Source of the DNA: JAAETI01 sp964195945
GTDB taxonomy: Bacteria > Actinomycetota > Acidimicrobiia > Spongiisociales > UBA5794
DNA length: 64,000 bases
Assembly (NCBI GenBank): GCA_964195945.1
Contig: CAXMRC010000150.1
Span: 1 to 64,000 of the forward strand
Reading direction: 5' to 3'
Each line of letters starts with the position of its first letter. The stretch's first letter is position 1. The position numbers were made by a program, and so were the translations under genes. Shown piece after piece: positions 60,009 through 64,000 of this stretch. The notes under the pieces are model-generated. The model was not told the origin of the DNA, ran no database searches, and saw only the letters and a program-made list of their open reading frames with translations.

Positions 60009-61094
60009 CTAGCGGGTACCGGAACCGTTTCCCTCCTCGGCGATTAGCCGTTGCAGCAGAGATTCTGTCGACTCGAGATGCTGTTCACCCGACTCGCCCA
60101 GCAGTCCCCTCTGAGTCAATGTGTAGAGAAATCCGAGAGCTGGAACCGCCAGCAGTCCAGCCGCCATGAAGGCAACCATCAGAGCAACCAACACTGCATC
60201 TGATGCGGCGTATTCATCTACTGTCGCCGACTTCTCGAGTAGATAGGGGTATTGACCCGCCCCCCATCCCCACAACACAGTCGCGGTCGCCACCACCGCG
60301 GCCAGACGGGCCTGGACATACTGTCTTCGCTGCAACAGGACCAGGGCCGCCACTCCACCTGCCGCGGACGCGATCATGAGCGGTATGCCACGTACCGAAA
60401 CGAGTCCGTCGAATAGGTCGGGGGCGTCGATGGCGAGTACCGCGATGCCACCGACGGCGAGGACCCCCATCGCCACTCCGGTCGCCATGGCCCGCTTGCG
60501 AAAGTACTCAGCGATGTCTACCGATCCCTCTGAGATGGCGTCCCTTCCAGCCAGAACAGCCGCAAGGAATGCCGTCGCACCGACGGCGAGCGCACCTCCC
60601 AGCAGCGAGGTTGGGTTGAACCAAGAGGTAAGAGGATCGCCCAGCGCGTTTCCCAACGGGACCCGCCCGGAGGCCACTCCCCCGGCGACGGTGCCCAAGA
60701 AGAATGGCGTGAGTATCGATGATGCGGCAAAAGTCGCACCGAGGGCGCGCCGACGACCCAATGTGGCTGCCCATTTTCGGAACGCAAAAGCCGCACCGCG
60801 CAAGATGATCCCGATGGCCGCGATGGTCAGCGGGATGTACATAGTTGTGGCAATGGCGACGAAAGGCTCGGGAAACGCGGTCCATAGATAGACCAGTACA
60901 AATATCAGCCAGACGTGGTTCGCCTCCCATACCGGTCCGATAATTCGTTCCAGGAATGACCGCACCCTGGAACCCTTTTCGGCATCTCCGGCGAGGAGAT
61001 CCCAGAACCCCGCGCCGAAGTCTGCCCCGCCAAAGATGCCGTAGGCGGTGATACCGAGCCAGATAACAACGAGTACGACATCTGCAAGCGTCAT
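60009..61094 (-). CDS. cydB: Cytochrome bd oxidase subunit II
   Basis: The 361-aa protein has about nine helices and the CydB blocks GIFGGADFGAGFWDLLAG, IGPVWEANHVWLIFVLVYLW and FLERI. Together with CydA it forms quinol oxidase. Start ATG overlaps the cydA stop by 4 bp. Confidence 0.93.
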   Translation of the reverse strand: MTLADVVLVVIWLGITAYGIFGGADFGAGFWDLLAGDAEKGSRVRSFLERIIGPVWEANHVWLIFVLVYLWTAFPEPFVAIATTMYIPLTIAAIGIILRGAAFAFRKWAATLGRRRALGATFAASSILTPFFLGTVAGGVASGRVPLGNALGDPLTSWFNPTSLLGGALAVGATAFLAAVLAGRDAISEGSVDIAEYFRKRAMATGVAMGVLAVGGIAVLAIDAPDLFDGLVSVRGIPLMIASAAGGVAALVLLQRRQYVQARLAAVVATATVLWGWGAGQYPYLLEKSATVDEYAASDAVLVALMVAFMAAGLLAVPALGFLYTLTQRGLLGESGEQHLESTESLLQRLIAEEGNGSGTR

Positions 61095-62461
61095 AGTGAC
61101 ACCGGAGGGTTGGGACCATACGGCACTGGGGCTTCCTCTCCAGCCGCGAACCGAACGGCGATTCGCCGCAGGACGGCGACTGTAATGATCCCGAGACCGA
61201 CGTAGATCATGCTGATGACTGTTGCCGACACCGCAATGCCGTCGGCTGCTGTGACGGCGTCAGTCGTCCGCACGACGCCGTACACAATCCAGGGCTGACG
61301 TCCAACCTCTGTTGTTATCCAGCCCATCTCCATGGCGACAATGGCCGCTAGTCCGGCACCAGACGCCAATCGCCAGAACCACATCGATCCGGGCAGGCGC
61401 CGTCGTCGCCACCACACGAATGCAAACCAGGCCGAGAGGCCCACAAGCCCGGTGCCGAGGCCGACCATCACCTGGAACGCCAGGTGTACGACGTTGGCGG
61501 GAGGCCGCTCGTCTTCGGGAACTGAATCGAGTCCCGGTACCTCTCCGTTGAAATCCCTGGTACCCAGCCATGACGCCAGTTTCGGGATCTCTATGGCACC
61601 AACTACCTCCCCGTCAACGAGGACGCCGCCTAAAGCTAGCGGCGCACCTTCCTGGGTCTCGGGTAGCAGCTCGATAGCTGCAAACTTGGCAGGTTGCGCC
61701 TCGATGAGCCGGCGGGTAGCGACATCGCCTACCAGGACCTGCAGCGGTGCGGCGATCGACGCCAGCACAAACGGAATGACGAACCCCAGCCGGTGAATCC
61801 GGTCGCGTCTCCCTTTGAGCCAACCCACCGCATAGACGCTCGCCACCATAAAACCGGAAACCATGTAGGCCGCGAGCAGCATGTGGGCATACTGAATCCC
61901 GACCGCCGGATTGAACATGGCAGCCAGCGGATTGACATCGACGATCGAGCCATCAGTTGCGATCGTGAATCCGGCCGGCGAGTTCATCCATGCGTTGGCC
62001 GACAGGATGAAGAACGACCCGGCGATTCCTGCGAGAACGATGGGAAACAGGGTCAAGTAGTGCACCCGGGCGGACAGGCGTTTCCAGTCGTATAGGTAGA
62101 TCCCGATGAAGATGGCCTCTAGGAAGAAGGAGACGCCCTCCAGCGCGAACGGCAATCCGATCACGTCCCCATACGGTCCCATCAGGCCCGGCCACAGGAT
62201 CCCCATTTCGAAGCTGAGAATCGTCCCCGAAACGGCGCCTACCGCGAACAGAACCGCCATCACCTTCGACCAGCGCTTTGCCAGAATGAGAGCAGCTGCA
62301 TCTCCACGCCTGAGCCCACGCCGGTGGGCGATGAGTGTGATCAGTGGGAAGCCGATCCCCAGCGCAGCGAAGATGATGTGGAACCCGAGACTGATCGCCA
62401 TTTGATAGCGGGCCGCGGCCAAATTGGTGTCGGCGGCAAGAGCGACTAACCCATCAGTCAT
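61091..62461 (-). CDS. cydA: Cytochrome bd oxidase subunit I
   Basis: The 456-aa protein has MAISLGFHIIFAALGIGFPL (His heme ligand), EMGILWPGLMGPYGDVIGLP, FALEGVSFFLEAIFIGIYLY, a short Q-loop, and EVGRQPWIVYGVVRTTDAV. It reduces oxygen with quinol electrons without pumping. It starts at ATG 62461; the longer frame has no helices. The short Q-loop and length fit the actinobacterial type. Confidence 0.93.
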   Translation of the reverse strand: MTDGLVALAADTNLAAARYQMAISLGFHIIFAALGIGFPLITLIAHRRGLRRGDAAALILAKRWSKVMAVLFAVGAVSGTILSFEMGILWPGLMGPYGDVIGLPFALEGVSFFLEAIFIGIYLYDWKRLSARVHYLTLFPIVLAGIAGSFFILSANAWMNSPAGFTIATDGSIVDVNPLAAMFNPAVGIQYAHMLLAAYMVSGFMVASVYAVGWLKGRRDRIHRLGFVIPFVLASIAAPLQVLVGDVATRRLIEAQPAKFAAIELLPETQEGAPLALGGVLVDGEVVGAIEIPKLASWLGTRDFNGEVPGLDSVPEDERPPANVVHLAFQVMVGLGTGLVGLSAWFAFVWWRRRRLPGSMWFWRLASGAGLAAIVAMEMGWITTEVGRQPWIVYGVVRTTDAVTAADGIAVSATVISMIYVGLGIITVAVLRRIAVRFAAGEEAPVPYGPNPPVSL

Positions 62462-62728
62462 TGCAATAGCCTCCGCGAGACAGGACGACCGTCGGTAAGC
62501 CCGGCAGTCGATCTGATGACCACGGTAGCCTGGCGCCGGTGCTACAAAATCCGCGACATTCCGGTGCAATGGACAAACCATCGCGTTGAGCGGCACGCTC
62601 CGCTACATCGCCCAAAACGTTGCCAGAGCCTTCTGGCGGACCATGCCCGCCAGAAATCGGCACGAGCGTTCGCTGGTCGGCGCTTGGATGTTGACACGCT
62701 CGAAGAAGTCGCAATCGCCGGGATATGT

Positions 62729-63092
62729 CTAGTTCTTCAATTGTGCCGCCGAGCCCGACAGCACGATCGTCGTTTCGATTCCCGAACCATTCCGGGACTC
62801 CACGAGTCGGCGGAGTGCTTGGATGAGGGCGAGGTCCTCCGGACTGAAATCGAGCTCAGAGATGCGGTGCCCGAACATGGCTGGGTCAGCATCGACGACG
62901 ATCTCACCAACAGGCAGCGTCATGGCTGTCAGCCAACGAGTCGCCTCCTCCTGGTTCATTCCGATATCGAATCGCCTCCCCCGATTCGATAATCCGCTGC
63001 AGATCATGGACTCTCGATCTCGCATCGGCCCCAAGCCCGGTGCCTATCTCACTTGCGGCCACAGCACTCCTCACCCAGTCACGACCTGTCAC
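62729..63092 (-). pseudogene. Frameshifted hypothetical gene
   Basis: A GTG at 63092 starts TGRDWVRSAVAASEIGTGLG and runs to a C5 run (62978-62982, GGGGG on the coding strand). Dropping one G continues as IIESGRRFDIGMNQEEATRW, then MTLPVGEIVVDADPAMFGHR and ends ETTIVLSGSAAQLKN. The unmodified frame ends at 62904. The second half alone has ATG 62959. Joined length would be about 121 aa. No family recognised. The region 62462-62728 before cydA holds no gene. Confidence 0.5.
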
Positions 63093-63098
63093 AACGGC

Positions 63099-63989
63099 TC
63101 AATAGCCCACTAGCCCGACACAGCTGAATGTCGCTTCAATGGACGCAGGCGGGTCCGCAACCGAGGCCGAGAAGCTCCCGGTGAACAGCCACTCTTCATT
63201 CGACACGGACTCTGCCTGATTCAGGACGAACGCGCCATCGATCTCCTGGAGATCCCACACGGATTCGTCAAGAGCAGGGTCTGCGGCGAACACCCAGACC
63301 TGGCCTTCATAGGCCCCGGGTTCGACACCTGAGTCGTAGCTGGAGACCGAGGACTGAAAGTCGGGGCCTTCCAGGTAGATGTTTATCGAGCCGGTCTCGA
63401 GGTCGCCATACATGTCGCACGACACCTCATACTCTCCGCTCAGGGTCTCTTCGTAGGTGCCGCCCCCGGCTGAGATCGTCTGGGTGGCCGCAGATGACAC
63501 GTCACCACTGCTGTCGGAATCGTCAACGGCAGCTGAAGATTCCGGCTCCTCGTCGAACGAAATCCCGCATTCGCGCACCATATATCCTTCGACGCGGACG
63601 GTTGCCTCCTCGAATGCCAGAAGTTCGACCTCGTCGAGTGGCTCGGGTCCGGTGGGATCCTTTGCCCACTCGCCGAAACTCGTCATGGCGGAGATCATCA
63701 GGGCAAAATCGGCCTCTAGTTCGGCGGGGGCGGCGCTGCCCAGGCGAAGGTAGATGTCCTTGAGAAATTCGTACAGGTCAAGGGCTTCCAGAGTCGGATC
63801 ATCCTCATCCAGGGCACCCAGTTCCTCCGATAGATTCACGACTGTTTGACAGAAGTCGGATCCCCCTCCGGTCGGAAGAGCTGCGCTCTCGGCTGCCGCA
63901 CTGACACCGGCATCAGAATCAGCAGCAACCGCATCACTCGAACCTCCCCCGCACGCCGCCAGTATTAGGGCGACTACCACGGCCACCAA
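63099..63989 (-). CDS. Secreted lipoprotein, 5' end beyond window
   Basis: The frame runs off the window at 64000; upstream of 63989 it reads RTRLV, so the true start is probably outside. A lipobox LILAACGGG follows. The roughly 275-residue mature part is acidic and Ser/Ala-rich, with four Cys placed as two pairs (FCQTV, RECGI, SCDMY, FSCVG). No family recognised; it is likely a surface-anchored protein. Confidence 0.7.
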   Translation of the reverse strand: MVAVVVALILAACGGGSSDAVAADSDAGVSAAAESAALPTGGGSDFCQTVVNLSEELGALDEDDPTLEALDLYEFLKDIYLRLGSAAPAELEADFALMISAMTSFGEWAKDPTGPEPLDEVELLAFEEATVRVEGYMVRECGISFDEEPESSAAVDDSDSSGDVSSAATQTISAGGGTYEETLSGEYEVSCDMYGDLETGSINIYLEGPDFQSSVSSYDSGVEPGAYEGQVWVFAADPALDESVWDLQEIDGAFVLNQAESVSNEEWLFTGSFSASVADPPASIEATFSCVGLVGY

Positions 63990-64000
63990 TCGCGTCCGTG

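Overview
The window is high-GC DNA from an actinobacterium, most probably of the class Acidimicrobiia or a close uncultured relative. Pointers are the GarA/GcvH/MerR/bifunctional-nuclease neighbourhood shared with Mycobacterium, a polyphosphate glucokinase, frequent TANNNT-type -10 boxes 6-8 nt before start codons (leaderless transcription), GTG and TTG starts, and secreted proteins with S-layer-homology-like repeats containing a GCNPP...FCP cysteine pair. There is no rRNA, tRNA or CRISPR array. The assignment rests on sequence features recognised by eye; no database was searched.

Layout. 1-1.5 kb: polyphosphate kinase 2 and a small membrane protein. 1.5-6.4 kb: a copper-handling island (PCu(A)C chaperone, broken SCO-like lipoprotein, csoR-copZ-copA with a perfect CsoR-type operator) bordered by decayed IS256, Tn3 and IS110 transposase pieces. 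6.4-11.2 kb: broken membrane gene, DinB-like protein, AAA-type kinase with an altered P-loop, YCII protein, ABC-F ATPase. 11.2-12.4 kb: an Xre/RES toxin-antitoxin pair with an unusual four-copy 20-bp repeat that creates a chain of ATGA-coupled 7-codon minigenes between antitoxin and toxin. 12.4-20 kb: MFS and DMT transporters, YgjP-like peptidase, HPRT, Dabb protein, broken deazaflavin reductase, and a secreted Thr-rich protein / membrane ORF / histidine kinase group. 20-33 kb: two secreted SLH-like proteins (beta-helix and polysaccharide-lyase-like), a winged-helix protein, thioesterase, M24 peptidase, ApbE, kynureninase, DUF1684, EamA, PfkB kinase, thioredoxin-CcdA-like fusion, GNAT.

33-44.4 kb is core metabolism: HD-GYP, Na/Pi symporter, two acyl-CoA dehydrogenases (one glutaryl-CoA type), Maf, D-cysteine desulfhydrase, RNase HII, YqgE, PEBP, adenosine deaminase, lipase and polyphosphate glucokinase. 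44.4-51.8 kb is a long minus-strand block: DUF6941-pgsA-gcvH-garA-merR-dac-hpt-BFN-merR-nuclease-gcvT-mini-GcvPA. It matches the order pgsA2/gcvH/garA/Rv1828/Rv1829/Rv1830 known from M. tuberculosis, with extra genes inserted. 52-54 kb: EEP hydrolase, DUF3054, MgtC and a 32-aa basic protein. 54.3-59.2 kb: a nucleoside ABC importer (BMP lipoprotein, double ATPase, two permeases) ending in a yeast-FCY1-type cytosine deaminase, so uptake and deamination of pyrimidines or purines appear linked. 59.3-62.5 kb: cytochrome bd oxidase cydAB followed by an odd cytochrome-b-helix/cytochrome-c fusion. 62.7-64 kb: a frameshifted hypothetical gene and a lipoprotein cut by the window edge.

The most interesting items are the minigene array in the RES/Xre locus, the PD-(D/E)XK nuclease and miniature GcvPA-like protein in the glycine-cleavage block, the cytochrome b/c chimera, and the mobile-element-bordered copper island. 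Several genes carry single frameshifts, some at homopolymers; some may be assembly errors.
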